Origin: Verrucomicrobiaceae bacterium UBA2429
Lineage (GTDB): Bacteria > Verrucomicrobiota > Verrucomicrobiia > Verrucomicrobiales > Verrucomicrobiaceae
DNA: 64,000 nucleotides
Reading direction: 5' to 3'
Assembly (NCBI GenBank): GCA_002343505.1
Contig: DDQZ01000024.1
Location: forward strand, 186,404 to 250,403
The position numbers and the translations under genes are program-made. Shown here in pieces: positions 42,001 to 49,732 of the stretch. How positions within the stretch are numbered: the stretch's first letter is position 1; the number at the start of each line of letters is the position of its first letter. The notes below the pieces were generated by a model. That model was not told the origin of the DNA. It saw only the letters and a list, made by a program, of their open reading frames with translations, and did no database searches.

Positions 42001-42405
42001 ATGCCCGACAAAACTGACATCACCGCCACACCCCGCATCTCCGACGCTGAATGGACGGTAATGAAAGTACTATGGGAACGCGGCACCAGCACGCTCGGCG
42101 AGGTCGTCCGTGAACTCGAAGGCCGACTTTCCTGGAAGCCTCGCACTGTGCAGTCCCTCATCCGCCGTCTCACTGAAAAAGGCGCCCTCGCCGTCGAGGC
42201 CGTGGGCCGTGAGTTCCGCTACACGCCCGCCGTTGCCCAGGACCAGTGCCAGCATGAAGAAAGCGTGAGTTTTCTCGACCGAGTCTTTAATGGCCGCCTC
42301 ACCCCCTTCGTCGCCGGCCTCATGGAGCACGAGGAAGTCACGAAAGACGACCTCGCCGCCCTTCGTGAAGTGCTCGCCCAGGCCGAGCACAAACTAAAGA
42401 AGTGA
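42001..42405 (+). CDS. BlaI/MecI/CopY-family transcriptional repressor
   Basis: The 134-aa protein has a winged-helix N-terminal domain (ISDAEWTVMKVLWERGTSTL, WKPRTVQSLIRRLTEKGALA, GREFRYTPAV) and a C-terminal dimerisation helix region (FLDRVFNGRLTPFVAGLMEH) with the cleavage area used in BlaI-type signalling. It binds as a dimer to dyads like the two just upstream. It is paired with an M56 metallopeptidase gene 150 bp downstream, which in the known systems triggers cleavage of the repressor. What it senses here is unknown. Confidence 0.93.
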   Translation: MPDKTDITATPRISDAEWTVMKVLWERGTSTLGEVVRELEGRLSWKPRTVQSLIRRLTEKGALAVEAVGREFRYTPAVAQDQCQHEESVSFLDRVFNGRLTPFVAGLMEHEEVTKDDLAALREVLAQAEHKLKK

Positions 42406-42555
42406 GCACACACTCAATCGTCCTCGTCCTCCTACTCGAACTCGTCCTCGATCCCAACGATCTCGTGAGAAGTCAGATGTGAAAAGTCAGAAGTAGCTCC
42501 GCCCCGCTGCCAATTTTCAGTTTTCAGTTCTCAATTTTCAATCCCAACCCGCGCC
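42406..42555 (+). repeat. Low-complexity spacer between the repressor and M56 genes
   Basis: This 150-bp spacer holds pyrimidine-rich CTCGTCCTC repeats, a GTCAGA/AAGTCAGAAGT pair and an AATTTTCAGTTTTCAGTTCT tract repeated in variant form (TCAATTTTCAA). No gene is seen. The repetitiveness suggests slippage-born or dispersed repeat sequence. Confidence 0.4.
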
Positions 42556-44202
42556 ATGACCGCCGACTCCCTCCTCCACTGGCTCCAGCGCACCTCCCTT
42601 GAGGCCAGCATCCTTATTTTCGCCGTGCTCGGCCTGCGCCTCATGCTCGGCACGCGACTCTCACCCGCGTGGCGCATCGGCCTGTGGATGCTCGTCGGAG
42701 CGAAGCTGATGCTCCCCGCCTTCATCCCGGCCGGATTTGGTCTTGGAGCTTGGGCAAAAGAGGAGACTGCGGCCGTGACCGAGGTCATCCAGGCCGCATC
42801 GCCAGCGAAACAAACCTCCGTCCTCGCACTGAACACCATTTCCTCCCCGGATGTGCCCGCAGAGCGCAGTTGGTCGTTTTCTCTTCAAATTCTGCTCACC
42901 TGGATCTGGCTGCTCGGCGCGGCAGCCGTGCTTTTGGCCGCGTTGTTTCGCCAGCGCCGCTTTGATCGCTACCTGCGCACGCGACGCATCGCAAACGACC
43001 CGCATCTTTGTTCCCTGCTGCGTTCGCTCAGTTCTCGTGCTGGCGTGTCGCAGCCTCCCCAGGCCGTCCTCATGCCCGCGGGCACCACGCCCGCCATGGT
43101 CGGCATCCGCCAGCCCAAGCTGCTGCTGCCGGAGGATTGGAGCACACGCTTCGATGAGAAAAGCCTCAGACACGTCGTGCTGCATGAGCTGCTGCATGTG
43201 AAACAGCACGACCTCCTCTGGAACTGGGCCGCCACCGCCGTGCAGGCGCTGCATTGGTTCAATCCGCTCGTCTGGTTCGTCGTGTCACGCTTCCAGGCCG
43301 ACCGCGAACTGCGCTGCGATGCCGGAGCGCTTGCCATTCTCTCTCCCGCAGAGCGGCTCGACTACGGCCACACGCTTCTCCGCATCCAGGAAACATTCTT
43401 CGCACCACCGGCCATTGCAGGGTTGGCTCCATGCGTGCGCAACCACCCCACCCTGCGTCAACGCATCCTCATGATCGCCACCCCGACCACCCGCCAGCCC
43501 GTCATTCAAGCCCTGCTCGTCCTCACGCTCAGCGTGCTGGCCGGCTACTCCTTCACCACCGCCCGCGCCGCCGAAAAAGAAGTCCCGCCCAAGGTCCGCG
43601 AAGGCTCCACCACCGCAAAACCGTCAACAGAGTCACCACGGTCAACAGAGTCCCCAAAACCCGCCATGAAGGACGGCGAACGCGAAGGCGGCAAACCCTC
43701 CGCAGAGCAGCGCGAATCCGGCAAACCCAGCGCCGAACGCGACGGCACCCGCAAACCCGGCCCCCGCGATGGCGAAGGCGAAAAGAAACCCGGCATGCGC
43801 GACGGCGACCGTCCCCGCACCGGCGAACGCGACGGCGAAAAACCGCGCACCGCCCCCCGCGACGGCGAAGGCATGAAAAAAGCCGGTGACCGCGACGGCG
43901 AATCCCCCAAAAAACCGTCAGCAGAGTCAACCAGGTCAACAAGGTCCAAAGAGTCCGGTGAAAAGCCCTCCGGCGAAGTCATCACCATGCACGTCCCCGC
44001 CAGCGGCGACACCATCCTCATCAACGGCCAGGAGCGCCCCCTCAGCGGCCTCCGCGGCTTCCTCAAAGACTTCCTCCCCGAGCACCCCGGCGCCCGAGTC
44101 ATCGTCTCCGGCGATGCCGACACCCCACTCAAGTCCCTCCATCAAATCCTCGACGCCGTCCGCGACAACGGAAACAAGAACGTGGGCATCAAGGCGGAGT
44201 GA
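42556..44202 (+). CDS. M56 (BlaR1-type) metallopeptidase with C-terminal ExbD-like domain
   Basis: The 548-aa protein has N-terminal helices (SILIFAVLGLRLMLG, LQILLTWIWLLGAAAVLLAA) and the M56 zinc motif HVVLHELLHVKQHD (HELLH at 210-214), with a third ligand Glu251 in ADRELRCDAGALA. A further helix is near 320. Residues about 340-470 are a repetitive, charged linker of DGE/RDG and KPS units. The last 76 residues (from 473: GEVITMHVPASGDTILINGQ, then GARVIVSGDADTPLKSLHQI and DNGNKNVGIKAE) look like the periplasmic domain of ExbD/TolR, not a penicillin-binding sensor. I infer a sensor-protease that cleaves the BlaI-type repressor on a signal read by the ExbD-like domain. Confidence 0.85.
   Translation: MTADSLLHWLQRTSLEASILIFAVLGLRLMLGTRLSPAWRIGLWMLVGAKLMLPAFIPAGFGLGAWAKEETAAVTEVIQAASPAKQTSVLALNTISSPDVPAERSWSFSLQILLTWIWLLGAAAVLLAALFRQRRFDRYLRTRRIANDPHLCSLLRSLSSRAGVSQPPQAVLMPAGTTPAMVGIRQPKLLLPEDWSTRFDEKSLRHVVLHELLHVKQHDLLWNWAATAVQALHWFNPLVWFVVSRFQADRELRCDAGALAILSPAERLDYGHTLLRIQETFFAPPAIAGLAPCVRNHPTLRQRILMIATPTTRQPVIQALLVLTLSVLAGYSFTTARAAEKEVPPKVREGSTTAKPSTESPRSTESPKPAMKDGEREGGKPSAEQRESGKPSAERDGTRKPGPRDGEGEKKPGMRDGDRPRTGERDGEKPRTAPRDGEGMKKAGDRDGESPKKPSAESTRSTRSKESGEKPSGEVITMHVPASGDTILINGQERPLSGLRGFLKDFLPEHPGARVIVSGDADTPLKSLHQILDAVRDNGNKNVGIKAE
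43600..43970. repeat. Repetitive linker DNA in the M56 gene
   Basis: Short imperfect repeats of two kinds occur in frame: GTCAACAGAGTC-type units (also near 43915-43955) and CGCGACGGCGAA-type units encoding R-D-G-E. They build the about 120-residue linker before the ExbD-like domain and are prone to length variation. Confidence 0.55.
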
Positions 44203-44213
44203 TTAGCAATCCT

Positions 44214-44235
44214 CCCATAAAATGCATTTTATGGG
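44214..44235. terminator. Perfect 22-bp palindrome after the M56 gene
   Basis: CCCATAAAA and TTTTATGGG flank TGCA, 12 bp after the M56 stop codon. The 9-bp stem with 4-nt loop can fold in RNA from either strand and may end transcription, although a separate T-run is lacking. It could instead be an operator. Confidence 0.5.
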
Positions 44236-44317
44236 ACTCATAAAATGATTGACGTGGATAATTATATGGGTTTCATATGGGCATGTCAGCAATAGCTGGC
44301 TGCAACACCAAACCAAT

Positions 44318-44629
44318 ATGTCTGATTACATCACACCTGATAAAGTCACTTCACCACGTCGTCAGTGGGCACTGATTCGAGTTCTCGAAACGGGCGACAA
44401 GCCTGATAGTTTTGGGAATCGCGTCGCCATAGCCATCGGGAAATGGGAGGGGGAACCAGTTCTGGCCATGCGCTGGAACGGAAGCAAGGGAAGTCCAATC
44501 GGAACCCCTCAGTCTCGGGGGCTTCCCACATGGTTTATCATTCCCGGAAGGCTTGGAGAAGCTGTGATCAAAACGCTTTCCGCTGATGATCAGAGAATGG
44601 TCCGAGCCATCATGGCAGAACCCCAGTGA
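44318..44629 (+). CDS. 103-aa protein of unknown function
   Basis: I start at ATG 44318 (MSDYITPDKVTSPRRQWALI). The protein is compact, with VAIAIGKWEGEPVLAMRWNG in the middle and a helical C-terminus (LGEAVIKTLSADDQRMVRAI). No signal peptide, membrane helix or known motif is seen. Base composition is more AT-rich than the neighbouring genes, as is the next small gene, which hints at an accessory insertion between the M56 gene and the pectate lyase. It could act on its own or with the Cys-rich protein 33 bp downstream. Confidence 0.55.
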   Translation: MSDYITPDKVTSPRRQWALIRVLETGDKPDSFGNRVAIAIGKWEGEPVLAMRWNGSKGSPIGTPQSRGLPTWFIIPGRLGEAVIKTLSADDQRMVRAIMAEPQ

Positions 44630-44662
44630 ATTCTCTGCCAACATTCAACCTACGAAACTGCC

Positions 44663-44911
44663 ATGAAGTACTACTGCAAGCACTGCGGCTCTAGCGCATC
44701 CAGCATTGCCTCACTGACAAACGGATACTGCGCACGCCATCCCCTCGGTGGGAATAAAGGCAAACATGCCCTTTATGAAGGGAGCGAGAAAGACAGATAT
44801 GAATGCAAATTCTGCGGTTCAAGCGCCTCAAGTTTAGCTTCACTTACCAACGGTTATTGCTCCCGTCATCCCGCCGGAAGCAACAAAGGTAAGCATGAAC
44901 CGGCGCTATAA
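44663..44911 (+). CDS. 82-aa Cys-rich protein made of two tandem zinc-finger-like units
   Basis: Residues 4-36 and 47-79 are near copies of one unit: C-x2-CGSSASSxASLTNGYCxRHP, then GxNKGKH. Each gives Cys, Cys, Cys and His in a C-x2-C-x15-C-x2-H spacing, suited to bind one zinc. There is no signal peptide. The protein is probably a small intracellular zinc protein, perhaps binding RNA, DNA or another protein. I do not recognise a named family. The two units differ by several synonymous changes, so the duplication is not brand new. Confidence 0.7.
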   Translation: MKYYCKHCGSSASSIASLTNGYCARHPLGGNKGKHALYEGSEKDRYECKFCGSSASSLASLTNGYCSRHPAGSNKGKHEPAL

Positions 44912-44946
44912 CCGCACAAGAGTTAAGACACGTTAACCCAGTGATC

Positions 44947-44989
44947 ATCGCCGAAGTCCGGTAACTCCTCGCATTCAGACTTCGGCGAT
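44947..44989. terminator. Hairpin terminator candidate after the Cys-rich gene
   Basis: ATCGCCGAAGTC (44947-44958) and its exact reverse complement (44978-44989) form a 12-bp stem around a 19-nt loop, followed by CTTTC. It lies between the small genes and the pectate lyase gene, 23 bp before the latter's start codon, so it could also act as a leader structure. Confidence 0.5.
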
Positions 44990-45011
44990 CTTTCACAGAC
45001 TTCGATCAGCT

Positions 45012-46532
45012 ATGCTAAAGCGATTTCTCCTCATCTTCTCAATCGCGTTCTCCGCTCACGCGGCTCCTCCCGCCGAAGTCACCGCCGCGGCGATCAAAGC
45101 CGTCACCTTCTACCACGCCCACGCGGCGGCCCACGGCGGTTACGTTTACCGCTACAGCGCCGATTTCACGCTGCGTGAGGCGGAGGGCATTCCCGGCCCC
45201 GACACGATCTGGATTCAGCCGCCGGGCACGCCCGCGGTCGGCATGGCGATGCTGGATGCTTACGAGGCCACGAAGGACGAAAAGTGCCTCGCCGCCGCGG
45301 TGGAGGCTGCGCGATGCGTTTCGCGCACGCAGCTCGCTTCGGGCGGTTGGGACTACTCGGGCCATTTCGATGCCAAGGGCCGCGAATCGAAGAATTATTG
45401 CCGCAAGGCCGATGGCACGGCCATTCCTCGCACGCAGACGGCCACGCGCGAGGCTGGCTGGCACAACTGGCGACGTCAGGACAAGAAAAACTACGCCACC
45501 TACGACGACGATGTCTCCCAGACCGCCACGCGCTTGCTCGTGCGCGTCGATCACGCGCTCGGTGGCAAGGACGCCGAGATCAAAGACGCCGCCGACTTCG
45601 CGCTGCGCACGATCATGATGACGCAGTATCCCGCCGGTGGTTGGAGCGCGAATTTCGACGACGCGCCCACCTTTCCGCCGCCCGTCGAAAAGTATCCCAT
45701 CAAGCCCGCGAACTACCCGCAGGACTGGCCGCGCAAGTGGCCGAAGGACTTCAGCGGCTGCTACGTGCTCAATGACAACACGCACGCCACGCTGATGAGC
45801 ACGCTGCTCCTCGCCTGGCAGCTCCGTGGCGATGCCCAATACCTCGAGGCCGCGAAACGCGGCGGCGACTTCCTCCTGCTCGCGCAGATGCCCGATCCGC
45901 AGCCCGCCTGGGCGCAGCAATACAACGCCGACATGCAGCCCGTGTGGAGCCGTCAATTCGAGCCCACTGCCATCAGCGGCCGCGAAAGCCAGGCCGCCAT
46001 GTGGGCGCTGCTGAAGCTCGCCGCCGCCACCGGCGACAAAAAATACCTCGCGCCCGTCGCCAAGGCCATCACCTACCTCCGCACCGTGCTCCTGCCCGGC
46101 AACAAGCTCGCCCGCTTCTACGAACTGAACACGAACAAGCCCCTCTACTTCGAGCGCGGCCCCGGCGGCAAAGGTTTCGAACTCACCTACTCCGATGCCA
46201 AAGCCTCCTCGAACTACGGCTGGGTCTGGGACAGCGAACTCGACGCCCTGCAAGCTGCCGGCAGCCGGATCGCCCGTGGCGAGCCCGTCACCTTCCCCCG
46301 CACCGAAAAAGAACGCTGGTCCTCCCCGCCCACCGACGCCGACATCGCCACCATCCTCAAAGAACAAGCCCCCAACGGCTCCTGGCCCGTCACCGATGAC
46401 GAACGCGGCTGGATGCGAGATGAAAGCGGCAAGAAAACGAAGCCCGCCGGCGGCGTGATCTACAGCCTCGACTTCGTCCAAAACGTCAAAGCCATGAGCG
46501 CGTGGCTGAAAGCCAAGGGAGGCGTGAAATGA
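45012..46532 (+). CDS. Secreted pectate lyase (PL10-like)
   Basis: The 506-aa protein has a signal peptide (MLKRFLLIFSIAFSAHA) and an alpha/alpha-toroid body. Conserved segments resemble family 10 pectate lyases: GGWDYSGHFD, TYDDDVSQTATRLLVRVDHA, YPAGGWSANFDD, TLMSTLLLAWQLRGDAQYLE and WSRQFEPTAISGRES, whose Arg and neighbours form the catalytic region. It would cleave polygalacturonate by beta-elimination, usually with calcium. A plant- or algae-derived diet is implied, consistent with the sulfatases. It stands alone on the plus strand. Confidence 0.88.
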   Translation: MLKRFLLIFSIAFSAHAAPPAEVTAAAIKAVTFYHAHAAAHGGYVYRYSADFTLREAEGIPGPDTIWIQPPGTPAVGMAMLDAYEATKDEKCLAAAVEAARCVSRTQLASGGWDYSGHFDAKGRESKNYCRKADGTAIPRTQTATREAGWHNWRRQDKKNYATYDDDVSQTATRLLVRVDHALGGKDAEIKDAADFALRTIMMTQYPAGGWSANFDDAPTFPPPVEKYPIKPANYPQDWPRKWPKDFSGCYVLNDNTHATLMSTLLLAWQLRGDAQYLEAAKRGGDFLLLAQMPDPQPAWAQQYNADMQPVWSRQFEPTAISGRESQAAMWALLKLAAATGDKKYLAPVAKAITYLRTVLLPGNKLARFYELNTNKPLYFERGPGGKGFELTYSDAKASSNYGWVWDSELDALQAAGSRIARGEPVTFPRTEKERWSSPPTDADIATILKEQAPNGSWPVTDDERGWMRDESGKKTKPAGGVIYSLDFVQNVKAMSAWLKAKGGVK

Positions 46533-46791
46533 AGCACTGTCCGGCCGTAAGGCGGGGGTGAAGACAATCATTCATAGCGCCGAATCCGGCCGCCGGCACA
46601 TGTCCCGGAAGCCGGATGTCTGGGCGCCGCGTATGCAGCGTTATCGGAAGACTTTCCCACCGACCTCACCCCGCTCCGCTTTTTCCCCGGCCTTTGCCGA
46701 ACTGGCGAGCGGCATTTAGCACGCTCTCCGGGTTGATTTTCGTTCGTAATTACGCCATGCGGAGTTTCAGACCGCCGCCCCGCCACAGACC
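46533..46791. other. Intergenic region without recognised content
   Basis: This 259-bp region between the pectate lyase and SufT genes has GC-rich short inverted segments but no frame that looks like protein and no RNA gene that I recognise. It should contain the sufT promoter. Confidence 0.5.
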
Positions 46792-47349
46792 ATGCACTCC
46801 TCACTCGAACTCAAACGCGAAGTCGAAGCCATCCAGATTCCCAGCGGCGACTCCATCCGGCTGCCCCTGGGCATGAAGGTCATCATCACCCAGTCCCTCG
46901 GCGGCACCTACACGGTGGCCACCGACTTCGGCCTGGCGCGCATCTCCGCCAAGGACGCCGACGCGCTGGGCATTGACCCGGACGCCTCCGCCCGCGACTC
47001 GGAAAGCAGCTCGTCCAACGTGCCCGAAGACGCCACCGAACTCGAAGGCGCGGTATGGAACCAGCTCAAAAATGTCTATGACCCCGAAATCCCCGTGAAC
47101 ATCGTTGACCTCGGCCTCGTGTATGACTGCCGCATCGAGCAGGACGCGGAAGGCAAAAACCGCGCCGTGGTGAAAATGACGCTCACCGCCCCCGGCTGCG
47201 GCATGGGTCCCACCATCGCCGCCGACGCGCAAAGCCGCATCATGACCATTGAGGAGATGGACGATGCCGTCGTCGAACTGGTCTGGGATCCGCCGTGGAA
47301 CAAGGAAATGATCTCCATCGAGGGCAAGATGAAGCTGGGGATGATCTGA
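46792..47349 (+). CDS. sufT: Fe-S cluster assembly protein SufT
   Basis: The 185-aa protein has an N-terminal extension typical of SufT (IPSGDSIRLPLGMKVIITQS) and a C-terminal DUF59/MIP18-like domain. VWNQLKNVYDPEIPVNIVDL, GLVYDCRIEQD and LTAPGCGMGPTIAAD carry the conserved Cys in APGCGMG. SufT helps deliver iron-sulfur clusters to target enzymes. Other suf genes are not in the window. The next gene encodes a radical-SAM enzyme, which needs an Fe-S cluster, though a direct link is only suggestive. Confidence 0.88.
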   Translation: MHSSLELKREVEAIQIPSGDSIRLPLGMKVIITQSLGGTYTVATDFGLARISAKDADALGIDPDASARDSESSSSNVPEDATELEGAVWNQLKNVYDPEIPVNIVDLGLVYDCRIEQDAEGKNRAVVKMTLTAPGCGMGPTIAADAQSRIMTIEEMDDAVVELVWDPPWNKEMISIEGKMKLGMI

Positions 47350-47477
47350 GGGCATCCTCCCGGCGTTGACGCCCGCGCTTTCTCAAACGCGTCATCGAGA
47401 GGAGCATTGCGTGCTGCCAAACTCGGTTTTGTGGTTTAGAAATGAGCGCGCCTCCGCGTTCACATATCCACCCCCGC

Positions 47478-48824
47478 ATGTCCTCCACCCTGGAATCCAC
47501 CGCGCCCGCCGCCGAGAAAAAGGTCGAGAAGACCGAGGCGGGCAATTATTTCGTCTCGAACTACCCGCCCTTCTCGTTTTGGAAGCCTGAGCAAATCCCG
47601 GCGGTGAAGGAGGTGCTGGCGCGCGCCGCGCCGGCGGATGTCCCGCTTGGCGTGTACTTCCACATTCCCTTCTGCCGGAAGCGCTGCCATTTCTGCTACT
47701 TCAAGGTTTACACCGACAAAAACGCGCAGGAGATCAAGGGCTACATTGACGCCGGAATGCGCGAAATGGCGCATTACGCCGCGCAGCCTTATATCGCAGG
47801 GCGCAGGGCGCACTTCGTCTATTTTGGCGGCGGCACGCCGAGCTACCTGAGCGTGCCGCAGCTCAAGGACCTGACTCGGAGAATGAAGGACCTCGTCTCC
47901 TGGGAGGGCGCGGCGGAGGTGGCCTTCGAGGCGGAGCCGGGCACGCTGAACGAGAAAAAGCTGGAGGGCATCCGCGAGGTGGGCGTCACCCGCCTGAGCC
48001 TGGGAGTCGAAAATTTTGACGACCACATTCTGGAGACCAACGGCCGCGCGCACCGCAGCGGCGAGATTGAAAAATCCTACCGCTTCGCCCGCACGCTGGG
48101 CTTCGAGCACATCAACATTGACCTCATCTCGGGCATGATGAACGAGACCGAGGAAAACTGGCGGACCTGCGTGGAGAAGGCCGTCCAGCTAGGGCCGGAC
48201 GCCGTGACGATTTACCAAATGGAGGTGCCCTACAACACGACCATGTACCAGCAGATGAAGGCCGAGGGCAAGGTTACCGCCCCCGTGGCCGACTGGCCCA
48301 CGAAGCGCCGCTGGGTCAGTTACGCCTTCGACGAGTTTGTCAAAGCGGGCTACACCGTCACCAGCGCCTACACGGTGGTGAAGGACCCGAGGCGCATCAA
48401 GTTCATCTACCGCGACTCGCTCTGGGAGGGCTCGGACCTGCTCTCCTGCGGCGTGGCCTCCTTCGGCCATCTGGGCGGCGTGCATTACCAGAACCAGGCG
48501 GACATCGGCCCCTACATGCAGCTTCTGGACGCCGGCGTCCCGCCGATTTTCCGCGCGTATCAAACCAACTCTGAGGAGCGCTTCGTGCGCGAGTTCATCC
48601 TGAAGATGAAGCTTGGCCGCAGCGAGTTCGCCTATTACCAGGAGAAGTTTGGCGTCAATCCGCGCCGGTTCTTCGCACAGCAGCTTGAGTGGCTCGCGCA
48701 CGAGGGCTTCGCCTCCCTGGACGACGATTCCATCACCCTCACGCGCGACGGCCTCCTGCAAGTGGACCGCCTGCTGCATGATTTCTTCCTTCCCCAGCAC
48801 CGTCAATATGCCCGCTACACTTGA
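47478..48824 (+). CDS. Radical-SAM coproporphyrinogen-oxidase-like protein (HemN/HemW family)
   Basis: The 448-aa protein (start ATG 47478; an ATG 36 bp upstream is possible) has the radical-SAM cluster motif FHIPFCRKRCHFCYF (CxxxCxxC). The S-adenosylmethionine-binding FVYFGGGTPSYL and the HemN-type segments EAEPGTLNEKKLEGIREVGV, RLSLGVENFDDHILETNGRA and INIDLISGMMNETEENWRTC follow. A C-terminal HemN domain follows (LGRSEFAYYQEKFGVNPRRF). The Phe in HFCYF departs from the usual CGYC of HemN/HemW, placing it among divergent homologues. It may act in heme or another radical pathway. It overlaps the next gene by 17 nt. Confidence 0.88.
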   Translation: MSSTLESTAPAAEKKVEKTEAGNYFVSNYPPFSFWKPEQIPAVKEVLARAAPADVPLGVYFHIPFCRKRCHFCYFKVYTDKNAQEIKGYIDAGMREMAHYAAQPYIAGRRAHFVYFGGGTPSYLSVPQLKDLTRRMKDLVSWEGAAEVAFEAEPGTLNEKKLEGIREVGVTRLSLGVENFDDHILETNGRAHRSGEIEKSYRFARTLGFEHINIDLISGMMNETEENWRTCVEKAVQLGPDAVTIYQMEVPYNTTMYQQMKAEGKVTAPVADWPTKRRWVSYAFDEFVKAGYTVTSAYTVVKDPRRIKFIYRDSLWEGSDLLSCGVASFGHLGGVHYQNQADIGPYMQLLDAGVPPIFRAYQTNSEERFVREFILKMKLGRSEFAYYQEKFGVNPRRFFAQQLEWLAHEGFASLDDDSITLTRDGLLQVDRLLHDFFLPQHRQYARYT

Positions 48825-49389
48825 CGCCGGAAAAACAGCCTCCTCACAGGCGCACTCCCACGAGGACATTCTCGCCCCGCTGGTCTTCTTTTACGGCATC
48901 GGCAGCGCCAGGCCGCGTGTCACCTTCATCCAGCCGGAGGAGTTGCCCGATCACGAGCGCTGGCTGCTGGATCATGACATGGACATGACGCCGCGCCTGC
49001 GCGAAGGCCACGGCAGCGAAATTGACCTCGACGTGCATGCCAGGGCGCGCATCGGCGACTACCTCGTGCGCGCCTCCGTGCTCAACCGCCGCAGCGACGG
49101 CAAACCGGTCGAGTTCGGCGCCATCGGCATCCACCTGGACCTGCTGCCGGAGGCCGCGCGCGCGCAGGTCATCGAGGGGCGCGTGCCCTTCGGCGCCATT
49201 TTGGAAAACCACGCCGTTCCGCACAGCAGCCATCCGCGCGGCTTCTTCCGCATCGCCGTGGACGCGCGCCTTGCCGAGCTTCTCGGCGCCACCAGCGGCC
49301 AGATCTTGTTCGGCCGCTGCAACGAGCTGCGCCACGGCGGCGGACGCGTTCTGGCCGACGTGGTCGAGGTGCTGCCACGCGGGATTTGA
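48808..49389 (+). CDS. Possible chorismate-lyase-like protein
   Basis: The 193-aa protein starts at ATG 48808, overlapping the radical-SAM gene. It has the look of the UbiC/chorismate-lyase fold: LLDHDMDMTPRLREGHGSEI, YLVRASVLNRRSDGKPVEFG, AIGIHLDLLPEAARAQVIEG and VPFGAILENHAVPHSS, similar in order to the substrate-enclosing strands of that family (family Arg, then x-PFG-x-x-L). No signal peptide. If correct it would split chorismate or bind a related aromatic acid. Coupling to a radical-SAM gene suggests a two-step pathway. Identity is tentative. Confidence 0.45.
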   Translation: MPATLDAGKTASSQAHSHEDILAPLVFFYGIGSARPRVTFIQPEELPDHERWLLDHDMDMTPRLREGHGSEIDLDVHARARIGDYLVRASVLNRRSDGKPVEFGAIGIHLDLLPEAARAQVIEGRVPFGAILENHAVPHSSHPRGFFRIAVDARLAELLGATSGQILFGRCNELRHGGGRVLADVVEVLPRGI

Positions 49390-49420
49390 CAAAGCGGCGG
49401 GTTCAATCTTGGATTCGGCC

Positions 49421-49726
49421 ATGATCCACGGTTTGCTTGATGCCACCCAGGTCGTTGCCACTGTCGAACTGGACGGCGCCCCTCACGAAGTCTGCTGCGA
49501 GGCGGAGGCGAGCCATGACCGCCGGACCAACCTTCTCACCGTCAGGCTCCATGCGTTCGTTCGGGCGATGGAGCAGGATCACATCGGCGAGACGGCCACG
49601 CCCGCGTGGCTGCCGGAGCCGGAAACGGTGACGGAGTCCGTGGACCTGGACGAGGCCCATGAAATGGCCGAGGACATCTTCGCGAGCTGGAACCGGCGCG
49701 TGCTGGCGGCCCTGCCCAGAAATCCG
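49421..49726 (+). CDS. 102-aa protein of unknown function
   Basis: ATG 49421 opens a frame with MIHGLLDATQVVATVELDGA, ASHDRRTNLLTVRLHAFVRA and an acidic C-terminal helix (ESVDLDEAHEMAEDIFASWN). It follows the chorismate-lyase-like gene by 31 bp on the same strand and has the same codon style, so I consider it real. No motif recognised. It is cytoplasmic by absence of leader or helix. It converges with the spermidine-synthase-like gene. Confidence 0.65.
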
Positions 49727-49732
49727 TGATCC

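Noticed and set aside
45039..46571. 510-codon minus-strand frame opposite the pectate lyase
   Set aside because: The plus strand has signal peptide and PL10-like motifs; the antisense frame has none.
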